Positions 9,198 to 17,285 of a DNA stretch of 64,000 bases are shown here, piece after piece (the first letter of the stretch is position 1; each line of letters opens with the position of its first letter). Under the pieces are notes generated by a model. It ran no database searches. It was not told where the DNA came from and was given only the letters and a program-made list of their open reading frames with translations. Source of the DNA: Clostridiales bacterium. GTDB lineage: Bacteria; Bacillota; Clostridia; Oscillospirales; CAG-272. Both the position numbers and the translations under genes were made by a program. Location: NCBI GenBank assembly GCA_012514145.1, contig JAAZAV010000034.1, positions 1-64,000 of the forward strand, in the 5' to 3' direction.

Positions 9198-9935
9198 ATG
9201 CGAGCACGCAGAAAAAAACACGGCGCCCAACGGCTTGACGCATGCCGTGAAAAGGGAATTGTAATCGATTCAAAAAACGAACTGCCCGTCGGCTTCCTGC
9301 CCGCCGAAATCGAAATCGGCTGCGGCAAGGGCGATTTTATAATAGAAATGGCAAAGCGTCATCCCGAACGGAATTATATCGCTTTTGAAAAGAAAGATGA
9401 CATTGCGCTTGAAGCCGCCGAACGCCTTGACAGGGAGGGGCTGACAAATGTCCGCGTTATGGTGGCGGATGCGGGAGAGCTTGAAACACTCTTCGCACCC
9501 GGAGACCTTATCAACCTGTATACCAATTTCCCCGATCCCTGGGCCAAGACGCGCTACATCAAGCGCCGCCTGACTAACCGCAGCTTTCTTGAAATCTACA
9601 AGCGTCTGCTGCCGGTCGGCGGATGTGTGTTCTTCAAAACCGACAACCGTATACTTTTTGATTACAGCTTATCGGAGTTCAGGGCATGCGGTTATCGGCT
9701 TGAAAATGTGACTAATGACCTTCACGCCTCGGATTTCGCCGCCGAAAACATCGTCACCGAGTATGAGACGCTTTTCTCGCAAAAAGGTTTCAAGATAAAC
9801 CGCCTTGAAGCCTATATCGACGAAAAAACTCTCGAAACATATCCGCCCATGAAGTGGACATATACGGAAGATGAAGCCGCTGACAAAACTCCGGAAGATG
9901 AGGCTGACGGAAACAACAAAGATAATGACGGCTGA
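9198..9935 (+). CDS. trmB: tRNA (guanine-N7-)-methyltransferase
   Basis: PAEIEIGCGKGDFIIEMAKRHPERNYIAFEKK, LINLYTNFPDPWAKTRYIKRRLTNRSFLEIYKRLL. ATG at 9198 preceded by AAGGAGATG. Confidence 0.93.
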   Translation: MRARRKKHGAQRLDACREKGIVIDSKNELPVGFLPAEIEIGCGKGDFIIEMAKRHPERNYIAFEKKDDIALEAAERLDREGLTNVRVMVADAGELETLFAPGDLINLYTNFPDPWAKTRYIKRRLTNRSFLEIYKRLLPVGGCVFFKTDNRILFDYSLSEFRACGYRLENVTNDLHASDFAAENIVTEYETLFSQKGFKINRLEAYIDEKTLETYPPMKWTYTEDEAADKTPEDEADGNNKDNDG

Positions 9936-9956
9936 CACGCGGGAAAACAAATAATA

Positions 9957-9993
9957 ACGGGCTGCCGCCTGAGAACGGCGGCTCGTTTTTTTG
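9957..9993. terminator. Terminator after trmB
   Basis: GGGCTGCCGCC-TGAGAAC-GGCGGCTCG followed by TTTTTTT. Confidence 0.7.
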
Positions 9994-9999
9994 TGCCGC

Positions 10000-10764
10000 T
10001 TACTTTCTCGAGGCTAAAATCCGCTCCACCTCGCGCAGATCCTCAAAGGTATTGACACCCCAGAGTTCGGTCTGGTCGGGGGTGATATGCGCCTCCACCG
10101 GTTTGCCGTCGGCGATAAGCATACCGGGTATGTCGGTGAAATAATACTCGCCGGCTTTGTTGTCGTTTTTCAGTCTCCCCAGATACTCGCACATTTCGCG
10201 GCTCTTGTAGACATAAAGTCCCACATTCAGCTCGTCGATCTTCTTCTGCTCGGGAGTGCAGTCCTTATCCTCCACGATAGCGGTAACCTTGCCGCTGCCA
10301 TCGCGGACTATGCGCCCGAAAGGCAGCTTCAGAGGGGTACGGCAGCTGAGCAATGTACATACGCTTCCCTTCTCGCGGTGGGTCTTAAGCAGTGCTCTCA
10401 CCGTCTCGGCCTTCACCAGCGGCACATCGCCCTGGAGTATGATAACATCACCGTCAAAATCCGCAAGCCCGGCAGCTTCGGCACCGCACATGACAGCGTA
10501 GCCGGTGCCGTATGCGGCAGTTCCCTGAAGCGCGAAATTGCAGCCGCTGTCGGCAAAGGCTTCCTTTACCATATCGGCCATGTAGCCTACAATGATTGTA
10601 ATGTTCTCACGGGGCATACCATCGGTAGAGTCCAATACATATGCGAGCAATGGCCGTCCGTTGGCGCGGCGTAGCACCTTTGGGGAGGGATCATCTTTGG
10701 TTGCGAGACGTGTTCCCTTGCCGGCAGCCAGAATCAATGCCCGGCAGTTATCAAAAATGTTCAT
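10000..10764 (-). CDS. GlmU-like nucleotidyltransferase domain only (no LbH acyltransferase domain)
   Basis: ALILAAGKGTRLATKDDPSPKVLRRANGRPLLAYVLD, GTAAYGTGYAVMCGAEAA, ILQGDVPLV, ELNVGLYVYK, YYFTDIPGMLI; 254 aa. Confidence 0.82.
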   Translation of the reverse strand: MNIFDNCRALILAAGKGTRLATKDDPSPKVLRRANGRPLLAYVLDSTDGMPRENITIIVGYMADMVKEAFADSGCNFALQGTAAYGTGYAVMCGAEAAGLADFDGDVIILQGDVPLVKAETVRALLKTHREKGSVCTLLSCRTPLKLPFGRIVRDGSGKVTAIVEDKDCTPEQKKIDELNVGLYVYKSREMCEYLGRLKNDNKAGEYYFTDIPGMLIADGKPVEAHITPDQTELWGVNTFEDLREVERILASRK

Positions 10765-10848
10765 ATTTATCTCCGTTTGTATCAGATGCCGTGAATAATC
10801 CTTCGGGATTTCTTACAGCCGAACAAGCCGACAATATATTAGAGAATG

Positions 10849-13173
10849 TCAGCTTACCCGCTCGGTGCAGACGAGGAAGGTGGATCTGGCTGCTGCCAGT
10901 TCGATTTCCACGAAAGTATATGTCTCACCCTTGTATTCGCCGGTTTCGGATGTTATATGTCTGATCTCGCCCGTATACGGGTTCCACTCCTCCACATGGA
11001 AGGAGCCGCGTATGCTTACCCTGCCATCGTAATCGTGGTTTGTGGAATTGGATATGAAGAAGATGTCACAGCCGGCGTATCTGCGGTGGATATGGTTGAA
11101 GAGACCGCCCGACTTTATGCCAAATTTCCCTGCGCGCAGTGAACGGAACTCGTCGCGGGTCATGTTCAGCAGTCCGGAATTAGCTACTCTCGGCGGGTTA
11201 TCGAACTCGATGTCAAATCCCATATTAAGCTCGCCCAGCAGTTCGTCAAGGTCGGCAGAGCGAACCATTGATGAACCGTCAACAGCAGTCTCGTTTACCG
11301 GAACGAAGATCGCAATGCCTCCGTTATCATTGGTATTGGTATAATGGTGCTCCATCCAGTAATTGGTTTCCTCGCCCGAGACGCCGAAAATGTGATCTGA
11401 AAGCATCCTCACCTCTTCGTCGGCGGTGCTTTCCTGCATACTCATGCTGTCGGCAGGCGGCATGTACTCAAAAGCCCTGTCGGGCAGTGTGCCGGTGGCG
11501 ATTATCCTGCCGCCCTCATCGAAGAACTTCGCAAGCATACGCATGTTCTTAAGACTTACGATCTCCACGAAAGGCAGGATTATAACCTTGAACCGCTCGT
11601 GATTGATGTCGTTTGCAAGGCAGAGACAGCCGTCCACCACATGGCACTGCTTCGTGACTGTCTTGGGATGCAGAAGCGTCAGATCGAGGCAGGAATAATT
11701 CATCAGTGAATTGATAACATTGGTATAATCCACTCTGTCCGGCACCTGCGGAAACTCAAAGCCCTGGGAAGCGGATGAATACAGGTATGACTGAGAATGC
11801 AGAGAGTATATTGGATATAGCACCGCTATGTCGCAGACGTGTCGTCCGCCGCGCAGCATCGCCTGACAACGGGCTGCAAATCGGTTGAAGTCGGGCATTA
11901 CACTGCCGAGACCGCCGGTTTCCGAAAGGTCAAAGGGCTTGTCCCTGCCTCCGCTGAGAGAGACGCTGTGCGGTATGATGAAGTTGATTCCGCGGGCGAA
12001 TACATTCATCGCCTCGCGGTAGAGTATGTCGGCGTCAAGTTCCGGGTATTCGCCGTATATTTCACAAGCTACGATGCTCTTGTCATAGTTATTGGCCGCC
12101 CCCGACGCCAGCTTGCAGCCGTTGATGCCGTAAAGGTAATCGTGAGACATCTCTACACCAGCGGCGCCCGCGTACTTCTGATAAAGCATACCGTCACCGA
12201 ACATCCAGCTTGCCAGTGTGGTTTTAGGCTCAGCCACATGACCCGACGACACAAGTCCGCGGGAACGGGTGAAGTCGGATACGGCTTTGATATAACCCCG
12301 GCAGAGCATATCGGCACGGCAGTCGAACATCATTGTCCTGACATGCCGCCCCTCCTCACCGATATCCCTGAAAAGCGCCAGGTAGTACGGTGCGCAGTCA
12401 AAGCCGTAGGTTTCCATGAATACTGTATTAAAGGATGAATCCCAGGAACGCCGATTCGGTGCGATGAACTGAATGTCATCGTAAAAGGTCATGCCCACCA
12501 CCGATCCGATGTATTCCTCAAACTGACCGGCAAAACGCTCGTATGTCAGCTCAATGAAATGCAGACAGGCATCGTAGTTGAGCATATTGACATATTTGGC
12601 GCCCTCGGCAGGCCGGCATATAAACTGTATAATATCCCAGTTGCCGTGTGGCGGCTCCCAGTTTACCGTTCCGTCCTTGAAATATTCCCGGATATCTATG
12701 ACCTGACGGGTGTCCACCTCATAGGCTGTTAAAGCCAGCGTCACACCGTCGGTGTCCAGCTTTCTGCTCACTGCCTCGCCCGCTGTACAGGTGTATTCGC
12801 GCATTACAAGCTCTTCGGTCACCTCATCCGGGTACTTCTCCGCGAACTCGCCGCAGGCATGGCCTGTGCATTGGTCCATGTCGTCGCAGTAAATGACCTT
12901 AAGTCCCAGCTCACGGCAGCATTCTAGTATACGCCCGTAGGATGCAAGATATTCTTCGCTTCCGCACTCGGGCAGTGTCTCTGGCATCGGATGTATGGCA
13001 GCGCCGCCGAAGCCCGCTTTTTTCAGTGCGCCAAGCTGCGAGGCAATCTTTTCTTCATCCGATATATCGCCGTCAAGCAGCCATGCGGGCACCGGTCGGT
13101 ACCCTGCAGGCGGTGAAGAAAACAGCTGCCTCAGCTCATGGGGCGTACTTATATTATTATGATTAATCTCCAT
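10849..13173 (-). CDS. GH106-like (alpha-L-rhamnosidase-related) large hydrolase
   Basis: N-terminal RPVPAWLLDGDISDEEKIASQLGALKKAGFGGAAIHPMPE and C-terminal beta domain (FISNSTNHDYDGRVSIRG) resemble the GH106 architecture; no signal peptide. Confidence 0.65.
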   Translation of the reverse strand: MEINHNNISTPHELRQLFSSPPAGYRPVPAWLLDGDISDEEKIASQLGALKKAGFGGAAIHPMPETLPECGSEEYLASYGRILECCRELGLKVIYCDDMDQCTGHACGEFAEKYPDEVTEELVMREYTCTAGEAVSRKLDTDGVTLALTAYEVDTRQVIDIREYFKDGTVNWEPPHGNWDIIQFICRPAEGAKYVNMLNYDACLHFIELTYERFAGQFEEYIGSVVGMTFYDDIQFIAPNRRSWDSSFNTVFMETYGFDCAPYYLALFRDIGEEGRHVRTMMFDCRADMLCRGYIKAVSDFTRSRGLVSSGHVAEPKTTLASWMFGDGMLYQKYAGAAGVEMSHDYLYGINGCKLASGAANNYDKSIVACEIYGEYPELDADILYREAMNVFARGINFIIPHSVSLSGGRDKPFDLSETGGLGSVMPDFNRFAARCQAMLRGGRHVCDIAVLYPIYSLHSQSYLYSSASQGFEFPQVPDRVDYTNVINSLMNYSCLDLTLLHPKTVTKQCHVVDGCLCLANDINHERFKVIILPFVEIVSLKNMRMLAKFFDEGGRIIATGTLPDRAFEYMPPADSMSMQESTADEEVRMLSDHIFGVSGEETNYWMEHHYTNTNDNGGIAIFVPVNETAVDGSSMVRSADLDELLGELNMGFDIEFDNPPRVANSGLLNMTRDEFRSLRAGKFGIKSGGLFNHIHRRYAGCDIFFISNSTNHDYDGRVSIRGSFHVEEWNPYTGEIRHITSETGEYKGETYTFVEIELAAARSTFLVCTERVS

Positions 13174-13418
13174 TATAATACCTTTGGGGTGAACGCCGAA
13201 CTCACTGAACCATTATTATACCAGTCTGTGTATTGATACTCGGCGTATTCTGCATTATACCACACTAATTCATATGTGTAAAGCCCGTGTGCGTAAATTT
13301 ACAAATCTGCGTTCCGGAAGGACAATGCGTCCGAACCTGCGGCGGAATCGCCGCCTAAGGCTCATGCAGCCATATTCTTCTTTGCGGGTATTCATGTTGC
13401 GATAAAGAATTTTTATTG

Positions 13419-13448
13419 CTTGACAGCGGCTGTCAAGTATGTTACAAT
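13419..13448 (+). promoter_or_regulatory. Promoter TTGACA-N17-TACAAT with palindromic operator on the -35
   Basis: CTTGACAG-CGG-CTGTCAAG perfect inverted repeat (13419-13437) contains the -35 TTGACA (13420-13425); -10 TACAAT 13443-13448. Confidence 0.65.
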
Positions 13449-13540
13449 TATAATGTCACATGGCAAATAACGCTTTATCCGGTACCGGCTGCCGGGTAGA
13501 CGTAAAAATAACATTCAGAGAGCCGGAGAAACGGAGTATC

Positions 13541-14545
13541 ATGGCTAAAGTAAAAGTTGGCTTTATTGGCTGCGGCGGAAGAGCCGGTGCGCATTTCCAG
13601 AAGCTTGTAACCTTCAAGGAGGACGTTGAACTTGTAGGTTACGCCGATGTTATTCTTGCCAGAGCGGAGAATTTCCGCAACAAAGCCGGCGAGGGCAAGG
13701 CTTACACCTGCTACAAGCAGATGCTCGACGAGACCAAGCCGGACGCTGTCGTTATCGCCGTTGAACCCTGCGCACACGGTGCGATCGAGCTTGCCGTTGT
13801 TGAGCGCAACATCCACTTCATAATTGAGAAGCCGATGGATCTCGACATCTGCGCTGCAGAGAACATCAGCAACCTCGTGGCTCAGAAGCGCATCATAACC
13901 AGCGTAGGTTTCCAGGACAGATATCAGGACATCACCGACAAGGCGGTTGAGCTGCTCGCAGGCCGCCGCATAGGTCTTGTAGAGGGCGCATGGGTAGGCG
14001 GCATCCCCGGTGTATGGTGGTGGAGAAAGCAGGAGACCTCAGGCGGTCAGATCATTGAGCAGAACATTCACCTGTTCGACCAGGTCCGCTACATGCTCGG
14101 CGAGCCTGTAAGCGTATACGCGGCGGGCGGCAAGGGCATCGTTCGCCCCGCAGAGCGCAATATGCCCGGCTACAACGTTCATGACTACTCCTCTGCCGTT
14201 ATAAAGATGGAAAGCGGAGTTGTTGTCAACCTTTTCACCGGCTGCTATGTAAAGGGTCCCTCAAAACAGAACGGGCTCACCTTCTACTGCGAGGACTGTG
14301 TAGTTGACTACGCGCTCCGCAGCAAGCTGACCTTCAGAGATAATCAGGGCAATGTTGAGACCTTCAACCATGTAGTCGACGGCAACATTGAGCAGACCTA
14401 CATTCTTGACCGTGTCTTTATCGACGCCATCAAATCCGGCGACACCTCCAAGATCCGCAGCCCCTACAGCGATGCTCTCAAGTCGCTCAAGCTCTGCTTC
14501 GCTGCTCAGAAATCCATCGAGACCGGCGAAGTCATCATGCTGTAA
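13541..14545 (+). CDS. Gfo/Idh/MocA-family oxidoreductase (module 1)
   Basis: MAKVKVGFIGCGGRAGAHFQK Rossmann motif, FIIEKPMDLD. Start at 13541 (codon 28 of the tracked ORF). Confidence 0.88.
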   Translation: MAKVKVGFIGCGGRAGAHFQKLVTFKEDVELVGYADVILARAENFRNKAGEGKAYTCYKQMLDETKPDAVVIAVEPCAHGAIELAVVERNIHFIIEKPMDLDICAAENISNLVAQKRIITSVGFQDRYQDITDKAVELLAGRRIGLVEGAWVGGIPGVWWWRKQETSGGQIIEQNIHLFDQVRYMLGEPVSVYAAGGKGIVRPAERNMPGYNVHDYSSAVIKMESGVVVNLFTGCYVKGPSKQNGLTFYCEDCVVDYALRSKLTFRDNQGNVETFNHVVDGNIEQTYILDRVFIDAIKSGDTSKIRSPYSDALKSLKLCFAAQKSIETGEVIML

Positions 14546-14548
14546 TCG

Positions 14549-14594
14549 GACGGACAGTCATTAAGTCTAAAGACGGACAGTCATTAAGTCTAAA
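14549..14594. repeat. Perfect 23-bp tandem duplication
   Basis: GACGGACAGTCATTAAGTCTAAA at 14549-14571 and again at 14572-14594. Confidence 0.95.
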
Positions 14595-14607
14595 ATTGTC
14601 AATTAAG

Positions 14608-14645
14608 CGCACAAGCGGTCCTCGTGACCGCTTTGTGTGTATTTT
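14608..14645 (+). terminator. Intergenic hairpin (terminator or attenuator) within the module
   Basis: GCACAAGCGGTC-CTCGT-GACCGCTTTGTGTG followed by TATTTT. Confidence 0.55.
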
Positions 14646-14675
14646 AACGAATTTAAAAGAAAGGATACAGATTAC

Positions 14676-15467
14676 ATGGTAAAACTTTCCGCATGCATTG
14701 AGATGATCTTCAACAATCTTCCCTTCTGCGAGCGCATGACCGCCGCGAAGGCAGCCGGACTGAATGCTGTTGAGTTCTGGGGCTGGACGGGCAAGGATCT
14801 GCCTGCCATAAAAGAGACCGCCGAGAAGAACGGTCTTGCCATCGCCGCATTCTGCGTGAGCGGCGCCGGTTCCGCCCATGCCGACGAGTTCAACGCCAAG
14901 CGCCTGCTTGACAGAACCGGCATCGACGCTTTCAAGAAGGTCACCGAGGAGTCAATCGAGAAGGCGAAGTTCCTCGACTGCCAGACTCTCATCGTTACCG
15001 TGGGTCAGGAGCGCAATGACATAACCCGCTTTGAGCAGCACACCAATATTGTGCTCGCTCTCCGCGCCGTGGCGCCGTTGCTGCGTGACTCGGGCGTTAC
15101 TATGGTGGTAGAGCCGCTGAACACCCTGGTTAATCACCGTGGCTACTATCTCGCTTCGGGCTATGAGGCATTCTCCATAATCGAAGAAGTCGGCTGCCCC
15201 AACGTGAAGCTTCTTTATGATGTATACCATCAGCAGATTTCCGACGGCAATGTTATAGACAACATCACGAAGCACATCGATCTTATCGGGCACTTCCATA
15301 TCGCCGACGTTCCCGGCAGACATGAGCCGGGCACGGGTGAGCTAAACTACCGCAACATCTTCAAGGCTATCGACGCTGCCGGCTACAAGCGATATGTCGG
15401 TATGGAGTATCATCCCTCTATCGACCACGCCGAGACGGTACGCAGCACTCTCGCCCTGACGAAATAA
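14676..15467 (+). CDS. Hydroxypyruvate isomerase-like / sugar phosphate isomerase-epimerase TIM barrel (module 1)
   Basis: MVKLSACIEMIFNNLPFCERMTAAKAAGLNAVEFWGW, TMVVEPLNT, VKLLYDVYHQQISDGN, GHFHIADVPGRHEPGTGELNY. Start at codon 14 of the tracked ORF. Confidence 0.88.
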   Translation: MVKLSACIEMIFNNLPFCERMTAAKAAGLNAVEFWGWTGKDLPAIKETAEKNGLAIAAFCVSGAGSAHADEFNAKRLLDRTGIDAFKKVTEESIEKAKFLDCQTLIVTVGQERNDITRFEQHTNIVLALRAVAPLLRDSGVTMVVEPLNTLVNHRGYYLASGYEAFSIIEEVGCPNVKLLYDVYHQQISDGNVIDNITKHIDLIGHFHIADVPGRHEPGTGELNYRNIFKAIDAAGYKRYVGMEYHPSIDHAETVRSTLALTK

Positions 15468-15729
15468 ACAAAAAGATAAGCATCCCGGCATCACTGCCAA
15501 TAGCAGCAGGATGTCGGGATGAATTGTCCTGTGTTTTGACTTCCCTTATAAATGAAAGGAACGAGCCTGGGGGAAAGCTCGCTCCGATCACTATAAAAGG
15601 GGTTTGGGGGTTACGGGTCATATAATACCACAACCTTCGTCAAAATGAAATAGGAATAGCACGTTTATTTGTAAATATTGTATGAAGAAAACTGAAATCT
15701 TCATACACAATCAACAACGGAGCGGTAAC

Positions 15730-16689
15730 ATGAAGAGATTTCCCGATAATTCCCGCGTGGTTTTCATAGGCGACAGCATAACCGCCGGCGCGACCTGGAT
15801 AGCCCATATCCTCGACAGATATGTTACAGAACTGCCCCGAAGCCGGGTTTACATGTACGGCGCCGGAATCTCGGGCGGCTCTGCGCGATCGGCTATGTTG
15901 TTCATGGACAGCGACACGCTCATATATGAGCCGACACACGCGGTTATAATGCTCGGCATGAACGATATCGGACGGGGCAGCTACTGCGCCGCCCCCACGG
16001 AGGCTCAGCTGCAGGCTCAGAAGGCTTCCATGGCGGCTCACAAGGAGGGTATGACAGCATTGGCAGAACGGCTGTCGTCACTGGGCATTCAACTTACCTT
16101 CCTGACTCCCACGCCCTATGACGAGGGAATGGAGACAGATGAGACCTGCTATAACGGCTGCGCGGGCGCGCTGGAGGAATGCGGGCGTTTCGCCTCGGAG
16201 CTTGCCGAACGCTTCGGCGGTGAGGTCATCGACTTCAACGGTCAGATGACCGCAATCAACCGTGAGCTGCAAAGAACCGACCCGAAACTCTCACTGATAG
16301 GTCCCGACCGGGTGCATCCGCTGCATACCTGCGGCCACTCGGCAATGGCGCGGCTTTTCCTCGCAGCCCAGGGCTTTGATATCGTACTTCCCACCGCATC
16401 CGGTGTATTGGACGGCAGCGTGTGCCTCGACATGTCCCCCAAAGCTGCCGGATGGCTGGCAGCTCACGGACGGCTTGAGCGGCTTCGATCCACCGAATGG
16501 CTGCTGCTTCAGAAATACCGCGGCAGGACTGCCGATGAGAAGAACGCCTTTTTGAAGGAATATCTTAACGCCGGCAGTTTCCCGTCACCCTTCTGGAAGG
16601 GAATCGCCCGCAACTACTATGAAAACAGCCACTACGCTGTCAAGTACCTTGTGGAGCATGTGCGCTCCTCCTGCGATATATATAACTGA
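15730..16689 (+). CDS. SGNH/GDSL-family hydrolase
   Basis: RVVFIGDSITAGATW, AVIMLGMNDIGRG, DRVHPLHTCGHSAMARLFL blocks. Confidence 0.85.
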   Translation: MKRFPDNSRVVFIGDSITAGATWIAHILDRYVTELPRSRVYMYGAGISGGSARSAMLFMDSDTLIYEPTHAVIMLGMNDIGRGSYCAAPTEAQLQAQKASMAAHKEGMTALAERLSSLGIQLTFLTPTPYDEGMETDETCYNGCAGALEECGRFASELAERFGGEVIDFNGQMTAINRELQRTDPKLSLIGPDRVHPLHTCGHSAMARLFLAAQGFDIVLPTASGVLDGSVCLDMSPKAAGWLAAHGRLERLRSTEWLLLQKYRGRTADEKNAFLKEYLNAGSFPSPFWKGIARNYYENSHYAVKYLVEHVRSSCDIYN

Positions 16690-16710
16690 GATTACCGGAG
16701 GCAGATTATT

Positions 16711-17169
16711 ATGACATTCCGCAATATGGAACCCGGCGACCGCGACGCCATGCAGAGCTTTTATGACGATATGGGGTTGGCGAGCAAGACCTTCTTCAAC
16801 CTCAGCGGCTATAACGAAAAACGCACAATGGATTTCTTCAGCGAGGAGGGCAAGCCCAATCACGAATTCTGGGTTATGACCGAGGGTGATCTAATCGTCG
16901 GTCTTTCCTTCATATGGGATATCGGCTCGATGATTCCCTGGTTCGGCATCGCCGTTCGAGACGAATGGCACGGTAAACACGTTGGCACCGCCATGCTGAC
17001 AAACGTTCTGGAAATCCTTCGTGAGCGGGGCTGCGGCGGGCTGCTGCTCACCACCGCTCAGAACAACTATAAGGGTCAGGGGCTTTACGAGAAGTGCGGC
17101 TTTGAGCGTTTAGGCGTTCACCGCGGCGGAGAGTATCTATATATACACCGCTTTAAGAAGGATTCCTGA
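16711..17169 (+). CDS. GNAT-family N-acetyltransferase
   Basis: FGIAVRDEWHGKHVGTAMLTNVLEILRERGCGGLLLTTAQNNYKGQGLYEKCGFERLGVHRGGEYLYIHR. Confidence 0.88.
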   Translation: MTFRNMEPGDRDAMQSFYDDMGLASKTFFNLSGYNEKRTMDFFSEEGKPNHEFWVMTEGDLIVGLSFIWDIGSMIPWFGIAVRDEWHGKHVGTAMLTNVLEILRERGCGGLLLTTAQNNYKGQGLYEKCGFERLGVHRGGEYLYIHRFKKDS

Positions 17170-17216
17170 CAATCAAAAACTGTAGAATTATACCGTAACA
17201 CTTCCATGAAATGGCG

Positions 17217-17256
17217 CGACCGGACTGTCCGAAAAGACAATCCGGTCGATTTTTGT
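17217..17256. terminator. Terminator between convergent genes
   Basis: CGACCGGACTGTC-CGAAAA-GACAATCCGGTCG followed by ATTTTTG. Confidence 0.75.
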
Positions 17257-17285
17257 GTTTGTCGGGTTATAATGACAATTCCGGT

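Noticed and set aside
14549-14594. CRISPR array
   Set aside because: Only two directly abutting copies with no spacers; a tandem duplication.
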